In this document: one piece after another, positions 27,758 through 37,225 of the stretch | How positions within the stretch are numbered: the first letter of the stretch is position 1 | Layout of the letters: each line of letters opens with the position of its first letter | DNA from: Lachnospiraceae bacterium | Lineage (GTDB): Bacteria > Bacillota > Clostridia > Lachnospirales > Lachnospiraceae | Direction of reading: 5' to 3' | Assembly: GCA_024696005.1 (NCBI GenBank) | Contig: JAILHF010000019.1 | Span: 17,722-81,721, forward strand | DNA: 64,000 bases | Translations under genes and position numbers: made by a program | The notes under the pieces: generated by a model | What the model saw: the letters and a program-made list of their open reading frames with translations, nothing else | Database searches by the model: none | What the model was told of the DNA's origin: nothing

Positions 27758-30700
27758 TTACTTGTTGTTGCCCAGAGAAGCTGCTTTGATGGGGATCTTG
27801 ACGGTAGTGGTACCGCTGTAGTTGCCGATACCTCTCAAGGTCACGATCATGCTTCCCTTCTTCACATTGTTCTTGTAGGAAGCGATCACAAAGTCCTCAC
27901 CATACGTCAGTCCATTGGTGTTGATCTTGGCGCTGTTCTCGAACGGGTTGTCATCAAGTTCATCCAGGATGATAGGCTGACCGGTGTAGGTCTCGAAGTA
28001 ACCCTTCTGAACCTTCATCTTCTTGATGGCCTTCTTGACGTCGATGTCGCTTACGGTCACGCCTTCCTTGTCAGCACTGAGGTTTGCGTTCTTGCTGGTC
28101 ACGACAACGTCGATGCTCTCAGGGAGCGCATCCTTGGAACCAAGCGTCTTTCCGTCGGAAAGAACCTTGAAGTCGTAAAGCTTCTTGCCGAGTGCGTTTC
28201 CGGCACGGTCAACAACCGTAACCTTCACCTTGCCGGCCTTGCCGCTTACTGCGTTCACAACGATGAGCTCTTCGTCAAGCTCCAGAGCGTTAACGGTGTA
28301 ACTGATCTCCTTCTTGCCCTTGAAGTTGCCCTTACCGGTAAGCTTCGCGGTTCCCTTGCCGGCGTTTGCGGCAGTGTACTTCACCTTGTAATCTGCGCCT
28401 TCGATCAGGACGTACTCACCGAGTCCGAGTTCCATCTCTACAGGCTGTGCCTTGACGGCCCATTCAACCTCACCGATCTCGTTCACGCTGATGGTGCTGA
28501 TATCGGCTGCTCCGATCTTGTAGTTCTTCTTTGCGTAAGTTCCGTTCTTGCCGTTTACGCAAACCGTAGCGTTACCCTTGTTCACGTTGTTGCTGAAGGT
28601 AACAACTGCTGCGATCTCGTTGCCGGACTTGTCAACATAGGTCTGCTTGTCGGCATCCCAGGTGTAGGACAGAGCAGTCTTTGCACCCTTAAGCTTGATG
28701 TCGAGCGTTGCAGGGATCTGTGCCTTGCCGTTGAAGGTCATGGCAGCAAACTTGGTGGTGATCTTTGCGCCCTTCATATCCAGGGAATCAGCGCTGACGG
28801 TCGGCTTAACGATCTTGAAGCTCTTGTCTACGCTCTTTCCTGCATAGTTGCCCTTACCCTTGATGGAAATGGTACCGCTGGTCTCAACGTTCTTTCCGGT
28901 CTTCACGGTGTAGTCCGTGCCTTCCGCGAGAACGATCTCCTCACCCATGCGGATATCCACAACAGTGAATACGGGCTTGATCTTGGCGCCGGTGTAGTTG
29001 TACTCAGCCTGAAGGCCGATGATCTCGATGCCGTCTACGACTTCCTGACCACCCATGCCGTCGTCGATCTTGTTGTTGCTGATGGTGCCGTCCTCACTTA
29101 CGGTGAAGGTAACGGTCTTCCAGTCATAGTATTCCTTGCGGTTCTTCTCAGGTGCCTTGGCATCTCTGACAGGCTCCTTGACATATGCTTCCCAGACCAC
29201 CTTGCCGTTGTTGCCGGTGCGGGTATTTTCCTTAACGCTGACCTCAGCCACTACTTCCTGAGTCTGCTTTGCATCGTTTGCGCTGCAGGTGAAGGTAGCG
29301 ACAGCGGTCGGAACCTTGGTCACATCGCCGGTCACGTTAACCCACTTCCACTCGGGCTTGCCCCAGTTGTAGACTACATCGTCAACGGGAGGTTCCGGCT
29401 TGGGCTGCTCACCGACAAAGATGTCGAAGAAGAACTCGGTGCTCTCAACGCCCTCGCTGGAAACAACCAGCTTGTAGGAAGCGTTGGAGGAAACAGCAAC
29501 CTGACCGCTCACGGTGAAGCTGCTTGCGTTCTCACTTACTTTCAGACCATCCAGAAGCACTGCGGCTGCGCCGTTTGCGCTTACCAGATTCCAGCTGACG
29601 GTCTTGTCGCTCAGGATCTCGTTGCCGCTGACAACTACTGCATTGAAGCTCAGAGCAATGGGATCGTTGTTGCTTACGCTGATGCTCAGGGCCTTGTCGG
29701 CTGTGCTGCCGTTCTTGCCTGCAACAGCATCAAATCCGGTGTAGTTCACGGAGATGCTTGCAACCTCGGGTTCGGGCTCAGGGATCTCAACGCTCTCGTC
29801 CTCAACAACGATGTTGAAGTAGATATCCTCTACCGCCTCGTTGAAGGAAGCGCTCAGCTTGTAGGAAGCGTTTACGGAAACAGCGGACTGACCGCTTACG
29901 GTAAATACGTTGCCGTTCTTGCTGACGGAGATGCCTTCCGCAAAGACTGCCTTGGCACCGTTTGCGCTTACGATCTTCCAGCTGACTTCCTCATCGAGGA
30001 CCGCTCCGTTAGCGCTGACTACCGATGCATTGAAGCTCAGGCTCAGTGCCTCGTTGTAGCTTACGGTCACGCTCAGGGCCTTGTCGGCTGCGCTGCCGTT
30101 CTTGCCTGCCACTTCATCAAAGCCGGTGTAGTTCACGGAAATGCTTGTAGCCGGTTCGGGCTCGGGCTCAGGGATCTCAACGCTCTCGTCCTCAACAACG
30201 ATGTTGAAGTAGATATCCTCTACCGCCTCGTTGAAGGAAGCGCTCAGCTTGTAGGAAGCGTTTACGGAAACAGCAGACTGACCGCTTACGGTAAACAGAT
30301 TGCCGTTCTGGCTGGCGGAGATGCCTGTTGCATAAACTGCCTCGGCACCGTTTGCGCTCACGATCTTCCAGCTGACTTCCTCATCGAGAACCGCTCCGTT
30401 AGCGCTGACAACCGCCGCATTAAAGCTCAGGCTGAAAGCTTCGTTGAAGCTTACGGTCACGCTCAGAGCCTTGTCGGCTGCGCTGCCGTCCTTGCCTGCA
30501 ACGGTATCGAATCCGGCATAGTTCAGGGATACGGTGGGCGCTTCGGGTTCGGGATCGGGAATTACCTCGGGCTCGGTTACTACGACTTTGAAGTAGATCG
30601 TGTTCTCCGAGAGGGTATCACCGTCTGCGATCCATGCGCGGAGAGAGTATGCTCCGGTTCCTGCTGCGGTGGTGTTGCCGCTTACCGTGCAACTGTTTGC

Positions 30701-31042
30701 ATTCTCGCTGAGAGTCATGGTACCGATCGCGTCACCGCCAGAGCTCAGGTTCCAGCTGACGGTCTTGTCAGCCAGGGCGGACCCGTTACCGCTTACTACT
30801 GCGGTATTGAAGCTGACAGCTACAAAATCACCTTTGTTTACGCTCACACTGAGAGCCTTCTCTGCGCTGCTGCCGTCCATGCCGTCAACATCGTCGAAGC
30901 TCTCGGTGGTGATAGCCGACACCGAAACTGAAGCCGTTTCTTCCCCATCAGCCAGTACCGGAATGCTCCAACCCGTGAAGGATCCGACCAGCATCGTGAG
31001 AGTAAGCAGCCAGCTCAATGCCTTGTTCCACTTACGTTTCAT
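27758..31042 (-). CDS. Large secreted protein with four tandem Ig-like repeats
   Basis: A 1094-residue protein with a signal peptide (MKRKWNKALSWLLTLTMLVG, cleaved near VLA-DG). Four repeats of about 130 residues cover residues 35-550. Each opens with an SVNYTGFD-like strand and GSAADKALSV and ends in a Pro-Glu linker such as PEPEPEP. The C-terminal half has several beta domains with GKGNYAGK and RGIGNYSGT motifs, like MBG-type bacterial Ig folds. There is no LPxTG or membrane anchor, so it is secreted or non-covalently bound. It is probably a surface or adhesion protein. It starts 8 bases after AAGGAG and has its own promoter and terminator. Confidence 0.8.
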   Translation of the reverse strand: MKRKWNKALSWLLTLTMLVGSFTGWSIPVLADGEETASVSVSAITTESFDDVDGMDGSSAEKALSVSVNKGDFVAVSFNTAVVSGNGSALADKTVSWNLSSGGDAIGTMTLSENANSCTVSGNTTAAGTGAYSLRAWIADGDTLSENTIYFKVVVTEPEVIPDPEPEAPTVSLNYAGFDTVAGKDGSAADKALSVTVSFNEAFSLSFNAAVVSANGAVLDEEVSWKIVSANGAEAVYATGISASQNGNLFTVSGQSAVSVNASYKLSASFNEAVEDIYFNIVVEDESVEIPEPEPEPATSISVNYTGFDEVAGKNGSAADKALSVTVSYNEALSLSFNASVVSANGAVLDEEVSWKIVSANGAKAVFAEGISVSKNGNVFTVSGQSAVSVNASYKLSASFNEAVEDIYFNIVVEDESVEIPEPEPEVASISVNYTGFDAVAGKNGSTADKALSISVSNNDPIALSFNAVVVSGNEILSDKTVSWNLVSANGAAAVLLDGLKVSENASSFTVSGQVAVSSNASYKLVVSSEGVESTEFFFDIFVGEQPKPEPPVDDVVYNWGKPEWKWVNVTGDVTKVPTAVATFTCSANDAKQTQEVVAEVSVKENTRTGNNGKVVWEAYVKEPVRDAKAPEKNRKEYYDWKTVTFTVSEDGTISNNKIDDGMGGQEVVDGIEIIGLQAEYNYTGAKIKPVFTVVDIRMGEEIVLAEGTDYTVKTGKNVETSGTISIKGKGNYAGKSVDKSFKIVKPTVSADSLDMKGAKITTKFAAMTFNGKAQIPATLDIKLKGAKTALSYTWDADKQTYVDKSGNEIAAVVTFSNNVNKGNATVCVNGKNGTYAKKNYKIGAADISTISVNEIGEVEWAVKAQPVEMELGLGEYVLIEGADYKVKYTAANAGKGTAKLTGKGNFKGKKEISYTVNALELDEELIVVNAVSGKAGKVKVTVVDRAGNALGKKLYDFKVLSDGKTLGSKDALPESIDVVVTSKNANLSADKEGVTVSDIDVKKAIKKMKVQKGYFETYTGQPIILDELDDNPFENSAKINTNGLTYGEDFVIASYKNNVKKGSMIVTLRGIGNYSGTTTVKIPIKAASLGNNK
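29781..30545 (-). repeat. Near-identical 390-base tandem repeats inside the large secreted protein gene
   Basis: The second and third protein repeats are nearly identical in DNA: the same stretch beginning GGGATCTCAACGCTCTCGTC occurs at 29781 and 30171, giving a 390-base period. The first and fourth repeats are more divergent. This points to recent duplication or gene conversion and to possible copy-number change. Confidence 0.85.
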
Positions 31043-31153
31043 TGCTTTTTCTCCTTTCTTTCCGTCATCCCATTCAAATGGAATCACTACATTGCTACTT
31101 ATAATTTCGAGAAACGCACCCCAAAAAAAGGGGCATCCCTCTCCAAATATGGA

Positions 31154-31181
31154 AATATAGCACAATTGTACAAAAAATCAA
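31154..31181 (-). promoter_or_regulatory. Predicted promoter of the large secreted protein gene
   Basis: TTGATT, 16 bases, TATATT on the minus strand, in an A/T-rich divergent region shared with plsC. It gives a leader of about 105 bases. Confidence 0.5.
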
Positions 31182-31207
31182 GTACTTTTTTTACAATTTA
31201 ATAAAAC

Positions 31208-31236
31208 TTGTCCTTTTTTCCTCTTCCGTGTATAAT
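31208..31236 (+). promoter_or_regulatory. Predicted promoter of plsC
   Basis: TTGTCC, 17 bases, TATAAT on the plus strand, 39 bases before the start codon. Confidence 0.65.
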
Positions 31237-31274
31237 GCAAAAAGATTTTTCGCGGCAAAGGAGTCCTTCATATT

Positions 31275-32009
31275 ATGATACGGATCATCATTACCCTGAT
31301 CTTTGTGATACTGTTTCTGGTCCTGTCCCTTGTGATACTGCCCGTGATGCTGCTGATCGGCCTCTTCAGCAAACCGGCGAGGGACAAAGTAAGTCTGGCC
31401 ATCGTTAACAGCGCCTTCCGAGTGGTGCTCTTCCTGGCCGGGACCAAAGCGACCGTTCTGGGTGAGGAAAACGTGCCGAAGGACGAAGCGGTGCTCTACG
31501 TCCTCAACCACCGGAGCTTCTTCGACATCCTGCTGACCTATATCCGCGTTCCCCGGCCCACGGGCTACGTCGCCAAAAAGGAAATGAAGAATTTCCTGAC
31601 GCTGACCTGGTGGATGATGCTCCTGCACTGCGAGTTCCTTGACCGCAGCGACATCCGCAAGGGAATGAAGACCATCAACACCTGCGTTGAAAAGATCGGC
31701 CGGGGCATCTCCATCGCGATCTATCCCGAAGGCACCCGCAACAAGACCGAGGAACCCCTGCTGCCCTTCCACGGCGGAAGCTTCAAGATCGCCGAAAAGA
31801 GCAACTGCAGGATCGTCCCCGTGGTGCTGAACAACAGTTCGGCCGTGCTGGAAGACCATATCCCGTTTCTGAGGAGCGCCCACGTGATCGTGGAATACCT
31901 CCCGCCCATCGATGTGGCAGGCATGGACAGAGAAGAGCGCAAGGCTCTTCCCGAGACCGTGCGCTCTAAAATGCTGGAAGCATATCTGAAAAATAAGGAA
32001 CTGGTATGA
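31275..32009 (+). CDS. plsC: 1-acyl-sn-glycerol-3-phosphate acyltransferase
   Basis: A 244-residue enzyme with an N-terminal hydrophobic helix and the HX4D catalytic motif NHRSFFD (His79, Asp84), then the substrate-binding YPEGTRNK (Glu152). It acylates lysophosphatidic acid to phosphatidic acid at the inner membrane face. It has its own promoter, diverges from the large secreted protein gene and converges on a flavoprotein gene. AAAGGAG lies 11 bases before the ATG, rather far. The same motifs occur in other lysophospholipid acyltransferases, so the exact acceptor is inferred. Confidence 0.88.
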   Translation: MIRIIITLIFVILFLVLSLVILPVMLLIGLFSKPARDKVSLAIVNSAFRVVLFLAGTKATVLGEENVPKDEAVLYVLNHRSFFDILLTYIRVPRPTGYVAKKEMKNFLTLTWWMMLLHCEFLDRSDIRKGMKTINTCVEKIGRGISIAIYPEGTRNKTEEPLLPFHGGSFKIAEKSNCRIVPVVLNNSSAVLEDHIPFLRSAHVIVEYLPPIDVAGMDREERKALPETVRSKMLEAYLKNKELV

Positions 32010-32060
32010 CGGAAGCCTCCCCCTCAGGCAAAATGCCCGCGGGACAAAACCGAAACGATC

Positions 32061-33425
32061 CTACGAAGCGATCACCCTCGCCACATGCACGCCGCTCGCG
32101 CTCGCATGGGAAAGGGAATGGGTGATGCCGCTGCAGTCCCCGATGATGAAAAGTCCCGGGTGCAGGGTCTCCAGATTCTCGTTGATCTCCACTTCCATAT
32201 TGTAGAATTTCACTTCCACCCCGTAAAGCAGGGTATCGTCGTTGGCCGTTCCGGGCGCGATCTTGTCGAGCTTGTAGATCATCTCGATGATCCCGTCCAG
32301 GATGCGCTTGGGCATCACCAGGCTCAGATCGCCCGGCGTGGCATTCAGCGTGGGCGTGATGAAGGCCTCGCTGATGCGCGAAGGCGTGCTGCGGTGTCCG
32401 GTGATCAGATCGCCGAAGCGCTGCACGATCACGCCGCCTCCCAGCATGTTCGACAGGCGGGCGATGCTTTCGCCGTATCCGTTGCTGTCCTTGAAGGGCT
32501 GCGAGAAATGCTTGGCCACCAGCAGCGCAAAGTTCGTGTTCTCGGTCTGCTTCTCGGGATCCTCATAGCTGTGGCCGTTCACGGTCACGATCCCGTTCGT
32601 GTTCTCGTTTACCACGGCGCCCTTCGGGTTCATGCAGAAGGTGCGGACCAGGTCGCCGTATTTCGCGGTACGGTATACGATCTTGCTCTCGTAGAGTTCG
32701 TCGGTAAGATGCGAGAAAACAGCCGCCGGCAGCTCCACGCGCACGCCGATGTCCACGCGGTTGCTCTTTGTGGGGATCTGCATCTCCTCGCAGACTCTTC
32801 CCATCCACTTGCTGCCGCTGCGTCCGGCGCTGATGATACACTTATCACCGCTCACGCAGAAGTCCTTTCCGCTGATCTCGTATCCGTCCCCGCATTTTCT
32901 TACATGCTCCACGGGCGAAAGGAAGTGGAAATCCACCTTGTCCTTCAGCTCGTCATAGATCTTTTCCAGCACGACATAATTGATGTCCGTCCCCAGATGA
33001 CGCACCGAGGCGTCCAGCAGATGCAGGTCGTTCTGCAGGCAGAGCTTTTTGATCTCGGTGTTCGCTGTGGAATAAAGCTTCGTGCCTTCCCCGCCGTGGC
33101 TCAAATTGATCTCGTCCACATATTTCATCAGCTCGATGGCGCGGTTCTTTCCTATATATTCATACAGCGTGCCGCCGAACTGGTTCGTGATGTTGTATTT
33201 GCCGTCGGAAAAGGCGCCCGCCCCGCCAAAGCCGTTCATGATCGAGCAGGGCTTGCAGCCGATGCAGCTCTTCACCTTCACGCCGTCGATCGGGCATTTG
33301 CGCTTGTCCAGCGGATTCCCCGCCTCGAACACGCCGATCTTCAGCTCCGGCTTCAAACGGATCAGCTCGTAGGCGGAAAAAATGCCGCCGGGTCCCGCTC
33401 CGATGATCAATACATCATAATCCAT
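32061..33425 (-). CDS. FAD-dependent dehydrogenase of the uncharacterised COG2509 type
   Basis: A 454-residue flavoprotein. It starts YDVLIIGAGPGGIFSAYELI, the dinucleotide fold, followed by cysteines in CPIDGVKVKSCIGCKPC and a glycine-rich NGFGGAGAFSDGKYN. The C-terminal FAD motif is GLFIIGDCSGITHSLSHA. The pattern fits a family of putative FAD-dependent dehydrogenases with no assigned substrate. The ATG follows AAAGGGGG by 8 bases and begins 15 bases after murF, so it ends the GH9-like/ddl/murF operon. A peptidoglycan role is possible only from location. Confidence 0.8.
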   Translation of the reverse strand: MDYDVLIIGAGPGGIFSAYELIRLKPELKIGVFEAGNPLDKRKCPIDGVKVKSCIGCKPCSIMNGFGGAGAFSDGKYNITNQFGGTLYEYIGKNRAIELMKYVDEINLSHGGEGTKLYSTANTEIKKLCLQNDLHLLDASVRHLGTDINYVVLEKIYDELKDKVDFHFLSPVEHVRKCGDGYEISGKDFCVSGDKCIISAGRSGSKWMGRVCEEMQIPTKSNRVDIGVRVELPAAVFSHLTDELYESKIVYRTAKYGDLVRTFCMNPKGAVVNENTNGIVTVNGHSYEDPEKQTENTNFALLVAKHFSQPFKDSNGYGESIARLSNMLGGGVIVQRFGDLITGHRSTPSRISEAFITPTLNATPGDLSLVMPKRILDGIIEMIYKLDKIAPGTANDDTLLYGVEVKFYNMEVEINENLETLHPGLFIIGDCSGITHSLSHASASGVHVARVIAS

Positions 33426-33439
33426 GTTCCGTACCCCCT

Positions 33440-34759
33440 TTACTGTTTTGCTTCCAGCAGTTCCACGATGCGTTCGAAATGCATCCCGTGGGATGCCTTG
33501 ACCAGGACGTTCTGTCCCCGGAGATCGCGCGCGGGAAGTGCCGCAAGCAGTTCCTCCGTGCTTTCGAAATGCTCCGCTTTCCGCCCCGACGGCGCGATCG
33601 CCCCGTCATAGGCTTCTGCCATGTGCTTGGAAAGCTCTCCTACCGTGATCAGCGTCTCCACGCCGCTCTCCGCCGCGTATCGTCCCACCGCCGCGTGCAG
33701 CTCCTTCTCTTTTTTGCCCAGCTCAAACATGTCTCCGAGGATCGCCATGCGCCCCTCCGGATATTTCTCACAGAGCATGTCGATCGCCGCCCTGACCGAG
33801 GTGGGGTTGGCATTGTAGCAGTCATCGATCATGGCAAAGCCGTCGCAGTTCACGATGCGGCTGCGTCCCTTGATGGCGCCTGTCTTCGCGAGCCCGGCAA
33901 TGATCTCGTCCCTTCCGAGCCCGAGAAGCCTGCCGATCGCAGCGGCTGCTGCCGCGTTCTGCCTCATGTGCCCGGGCATTTCTGCCGCGAAATCCGCTTC
34001 GGCCCCCGTGCAGAGTTCGGCGAAATCCGCCACGCCGTAAAACACCGGCGGCTTTCCGCACACTTCCTTTATGCCCGCCAGCTTGTCGTCATCCCCGTTC
34101 AGGATCGCCGTGCCTTCTTCTGTCATGCCCGAAAAGATCTCGCTCTTGGCCCGCAATACGCCATCGCGGTCTCCGAGCGCCTCCAGATGGCATTCCCCGA
34201 TATTGGTGATCACCGCGATATCCGGGCGCACCAGCTTCGTCAGGCGCGTCATCTCGCCGAAATGGTTGATCCCCATCTCCAGGACCGCGCACTCGTGCTC
34301 ATCCCGTATGCGCAGGATCATCAGCGGCACGCCGATCTCGTTGTTGAAATTCTTTTCCGTCGCAAAGACCCGGTATTTTTCCCGCAGCACGGCCGCGATC
34401 ATTTCCTTGGTACTGGTCTTGCCGACGCTGCCCGTGATCCCGATGATCTTTGCCTTCAGCTGCGAACGGTACAGGGCTGCGATCCGCGTGAGCGCTTCGA
34501 AGCTGTCCCTGACCAGGATGCAGGGGCCGCAGTTCTCCTCCGGCAGCTTTTCACAGACGACCGCAAGGGCTCCCTTCGCAAAAACCTCCGGGATGAAGCT
34601 GTGGCCGTCCACCCTCTCGCCCTTTGTCGCGATAAAGACTCCGCCTTCTTCGATCAGACGGGAATCGATCACGACGCAGCTCGCTTCCCCTTCCGGAGCT
34701 TCCCCGTGCAGTTGGCCGCCGCAGGCGGCGCAGATGGCTTGTACGTTCATTCCCTTCAT
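33440..34759 (-). CDS. murF: UDP-N-acetylmuramoyl-tripeptide--D-alanyl-D-alanine ligase
   Basis: A 439-residue Mur ligase with ATP motif GITGSVGKTSTKEM, the NNEIGVPLMI stretch, EMGINHFGEMTRL, NIGECHLEALG and DDCYNANPTSVRAAI, all standard for MurF. It adds D-Ala-D-Ala to UDP-MurNAc-tripeptide in the cytoplasm. ddl, which makes that dipeptide, lies 15 bases upstream in the same operon. AAAGGAT precedes the ATG by about 8 bases. Confidence 0.95.
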   Translation of the reverse strand: MKGMNVQAICAACGGQLHGEAPEGEASCVVIDSRLIEEGGVFIATKGERVDGHSFIPEVFAKGALAVVCEKLPEENCGPCILVRDSFEALTRIAALYRSQLKAKIIGITGSVGKTSTKEMIAAVLREKYRVFATEKNFNNEIGVPLMILRIRDEHECAVLEMGINHFGEMTRLTKLVRPDIAVITNIGECHLEALGDRDGVLRAKSEIFSGMTEEGTAILNGDDDKLAGIKEVCGKPPVFYGVADFAELCTGAEADFAAEMPGHMRQNAAAAAAIGRLLGLGRDEIIAGLAKTGAIKGRSRIVNCDGFAMIDDCYNANPTSVRAAIDMLCEKYPEGRMAILGDMFELGKKEKELHAAVGRYAAESGVETLITVGELSKHMAEAYDGAIAPSGRKAEHFESTEELLAALPARDLRGQNVLVKASHGMHFERIVELLEAKQ

Positions 34760-34774
34760 AGTCGATATCCTTTT

Positions 34775-35812
34775 TTATCCGGCTGCCCGCTCTCTCAGCG
34801 AGATCTCGATCAACTTTTCACAGAATGTGCCGAAATCGATGCCGACCGCCGCAGCCTCCTGGGGGATCAGCGACGTGGGCGTCATTCCCGGCAGGGTATT
34901 GGCCTCCAGGCAGTAGATCTTTCCTTCCCGGTCCATCAAAAAGTCCATTCTGGCATAAACCGAAAGGTGCAGCGCCCTCCAGGCTTTCTCCGCCATGTCG
35001 CGGATGCGCTGCGCGCTCTCTTCCTCCAGCTGTGCCGGGCACACTTCCTTTGTCATCCCGGCCTGGTATTTGTTCTTATAATCATAATCTCCGACATCGG
35101 GCATGATCTCGACCAGAGGCAGTGCCTTTCCGTCGAGCACCCCGCAGGTGAACTCCCGCCCGATGATGCGCTGTTCGATCACGATGTGGGGATCCAGAAC
35201 GCGGGCCTTCTTTACCGCCTCCTTCAGCTCCCCTTCATCTGACACAAAATAGACGCCTATCGTGGATCCGCCGTTGGATGCCTTTACCACGGCCGGAAAC
35301 TCCACGTCTCCGGGTTCCTCTCCCGGATATACCTCGATGCCCCGGGGCACCGGTATCCCGTGAGAAGCCAGGATGGCCCTGGTCAGGCCCTTGTCCATGC
35401 AGACGGCGCTGCTGGCATGATCGGTCCCCGTATAGGGGATGCCGTTCAGTTCAAACATCGCCTGCAGTTTCCCGTCCTCGCCGTTTGCCCCGTGCAGTGC
35501 CAGAAAGACCACGTCTGCCATGGCGCAGATCTCGACCACGTTCGGGCCGCAGAAGCGCTTCGCCCCGTCCGGACGAAGGGCATGGACTTTTTGGATGTCG
35601 GGCGTCTCTTCCCCGATATCCGCGATGCCTTCGGCCCAGTCCCGCTCAAGCGAAAACGCCTCCCCGGGATCCACTTCCGGGCATCCGAGATACACATCCA
35701 GCAGCACGACCTGATGGCCGCGCGCCTTCAGCGCTTTATATACTTCCCTGCCGGAGACCAGCGAAACCTCGCGTTCCGTGCTGGTCCCTCCCGCCAAAAC
35801 CGCTATCTTCAT
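34775..35812 (-). CDS. ddl: D-alanine--D-alanine ligase
   Basis: A 345-residue ATP-grasp ligase: AVLAGGTSTEREVSLVSG at the start, FLALHGANGEDGKLQAMFE, YTGTDHASSAVCMDKGLTR, VKASNGGSTIGVYFV and EANTLPGMTPTSLIP near the end. It makes D-Ala-D-Ala for murein. The tyrosine in GIPYTG and the Glu and Asn of the metal site are present. The ending residue pattern does not suggest a D-Ala-D-Lac ligase, though that would need modelling. It sits between a GH9-like lipoprotein gene and murF. Confidence 0.94.
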   Translation of the reverse strand: MKIAVLAGGTSTEREVSLVSGREVYKALKARGHQVVLLDVYLGCPEVDPGEAFSLERDWAEGIADIGEETPDIQKVHALRPDGAKRFCGPNVVEICAMADVVFLALHGANGEDGKLQAMFELNGIPYTGTDHASSAVCMDKGLTRAILASHGIPVPRGIEVYPGEEPGDVEFPAVVKASNGGSTIGVYFVSDEGELKEAVKKARVLDPHIVIEQRIIGREFTCGVLDGKALPLVEIMPDVGDYDYKNKYQAGMTKEVCPAQLEEESAQRIRDMAEKAWRALHLSVYARMDFLMDREGKIYCLEANTLPGMTPTSLIPQEAAAVGIDFGTFCEKLIEISLRERAAG

Positions 35813-35836
35813 ATTTCTATCCTCGCTTTGTTTCCC

Positions 35837-37171
35837 TCAGTTGGCCGCGATCTGCTCGTATTCGAGATCGATCCTGGATAAAACGGCCGTCAATATCGCC
35901 CCATAGTATAATTCATTCCTGCCGCCTTTGCAATATACCCCGCTTTCGCCGACATAGCTCTTCCCGGAGGGGTTCCGCCCCCGGAGATAGTGCACGCATT
36001 CCTGTATCACCATGCGGTATTCGCGGTTCGTGATCACGCCGTTGATATAGGTCAGCTGCTGTGCCTGCTGCAGGAGCAGGTCGTTGCTGCTCCCGTCGGA
36101 ACTGGCAGTCGTGACCAGCCAGCTTCCCTGCTTGGCCGCCGAGACCGTTTCCCTGGCTTCGGCCAGGATGCGTGACATGATGGTATTGCAGATGCTCTGG
36201 GATGCCAGCCGCTTTGTCGTGAGATAGGCATAATCCCCCCAGAACAGCTCTTCCTTCCCGTCCGTGCCGGCAGCCTTCTTCCCGGGATCTCCCGCGTCAA
36301 ACAGAAGCCGCACCTCATCATCGTATTCGCTCTTTCCGGTCGTGCGGAAAAGGGTCGCGTTCATCATGTACCAGCCGGTATCGCTGCAGGAGCTGCGATC
36401 GATGCGCGCGTAAGCTTCCTCCGCGCGAAAGAGGCAGTAATCGGCTTCATCCGGCTTGAAGCTTCGCAGGACCGCACCCAGACGGGCAAAAGCTGATACG
36501 GCAAAGACGCCGTCCTCCGTTTCCGAAAGGATGCTCATGCGCCCGTACAGTTCCTCCAGCACATCCGGCACGCCATCGGCGCTGTAGACGGAGATGCTCG
36601 TGTCGTCAAACAGGGAGGGATCGTATTCGAAGGCCTGCAGCAGGCTCAGCGTGATCGCGGCCATGTCCTCCGCCCCCACTTCCTCCGCGCCGTGCAGGGC
36701 ACGCAGATAGGCCGGGACCCAGCCGTCGTAGATGTCGTCTCCGATCCGGAACGGATACGAAAAACCGGTTTCTTCATTATAAGCAATGTAATCCCCGGCT
36801 TCGCGGATCTCCGTGAACTCTCCCTGGTACAGACCGGTCTCCTTTTCCCGGAGAATGACAACGCCTGCTTTTTCCATCGTGGTGACGTTCAAGATGCTGC
36901 ATTCGGTGATTCCCTCCGCCACGCACAAAAGCTTTTTGTCCGCGTCCGGCTCATACCCTGCAGGATCCGTCCGCAGACGCGGAACATCATCCGGCACGGA
37001 AAATTCGGGGATCTCGAATTCCCGGGGCGCTTCGGTCCCGTCTTCAAAGGGGACCTCACCCAATACCGTATCGATCAGTCCTTCCTGCTCCTTAAGCGTC
37101 TCCGTCTTCCCGCAGGAAGCGAGCATCAGCGCCGGAAGGATCGTCAGGATCATTTTTCTCGTACTTCTCAT
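35837..37171 (-). CDS. GH9-like lipoprotein lacking catalytic aspartates
   Basis: A 444-residue lipoprotein with lipobox LMLASC. Residues about 60-150 form a CelD_N-type Ig domain, and the rest resembles a family 9 glycoside hydrolase: DGVPDVLEELYGRMSIL and YLRGRNPSGKSYVGESG, with a C-terminal NELYYGAILTAVL. The usual DAGDYGKY-type motif with the nucleophile/base pair is missing, as is the histidine-containing loop, so it is probably inactive as a cellulase. Only the glutamate-containing NE motif remains. It is the first gene of an operon with ddl, murF and a flavoprotein, so it may bind a glycan near the wall. The family link is moderate. Confidence 0.6.
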   Translation of the reverse strand: MRSTRKMILTILPALMLASCGKTETLKEQEGLIDTVLGEVPFEDGTEAPREFEIPEFSVPDDVPRLRTDPAGYEPDADKKLLCVAEGITECSILNVTTMEKAGVVILREKETGLYQGEFTEIREAGDYIAYNEETGFSYPFRIGDDIYDGWVPAYLRALHGAEEVGAEDMAAITLSLLQAFEYDPSLFDDTSISVYSADGVPDVLEELYGRMSILSETEDGVFAVSAFARLGAVLRSFKPDEADYCLFRAEEAYARIDRSSCSDTGWYMMNATLFRTTGKSEYDDEVRLLFDAGDPGKKAAGTDGKEELFWGDYAYLTTKRLASQSICNTIMSRILAEARETVSAAKQGSWLVTTASSDGSSNDLLLQQAQQLTYINGVITNREYRMVIQECVHYLRGRNPSGKSYVGESGVYCKGGRNELYYGAILTAVLSRIDLEYEQIAAN

Positions 37172-37183
37172 CTCTTTATCTGC

Positions 37184-37212
37184 AAAGAAAAGGGCAGCCT
37201 GAGCTGCCCTTT
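37184..37212 (-). terminator. Intrinsic terminator
   Basis: AAAGGGCAGC pairs with GCTGCCCTTT across a 4-base loop, followed by TTTTCTTT on the minus strand. It ends transcription from the calcium-binding-type gene before the GH9-like operon. Confidence 0.8.
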
Positions 37213-37225
37213 CCCTCTCCTCAAT

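Noticed and set aside
27752..30931. Very long plus-strand open frame (1059 codons) opposite the large secreted protein
   Set aside because: It is antisense to a gene with a signal peptide, ribosome site, promoter and terminator; its residue pattern simply mirrors the repeats of that gene.
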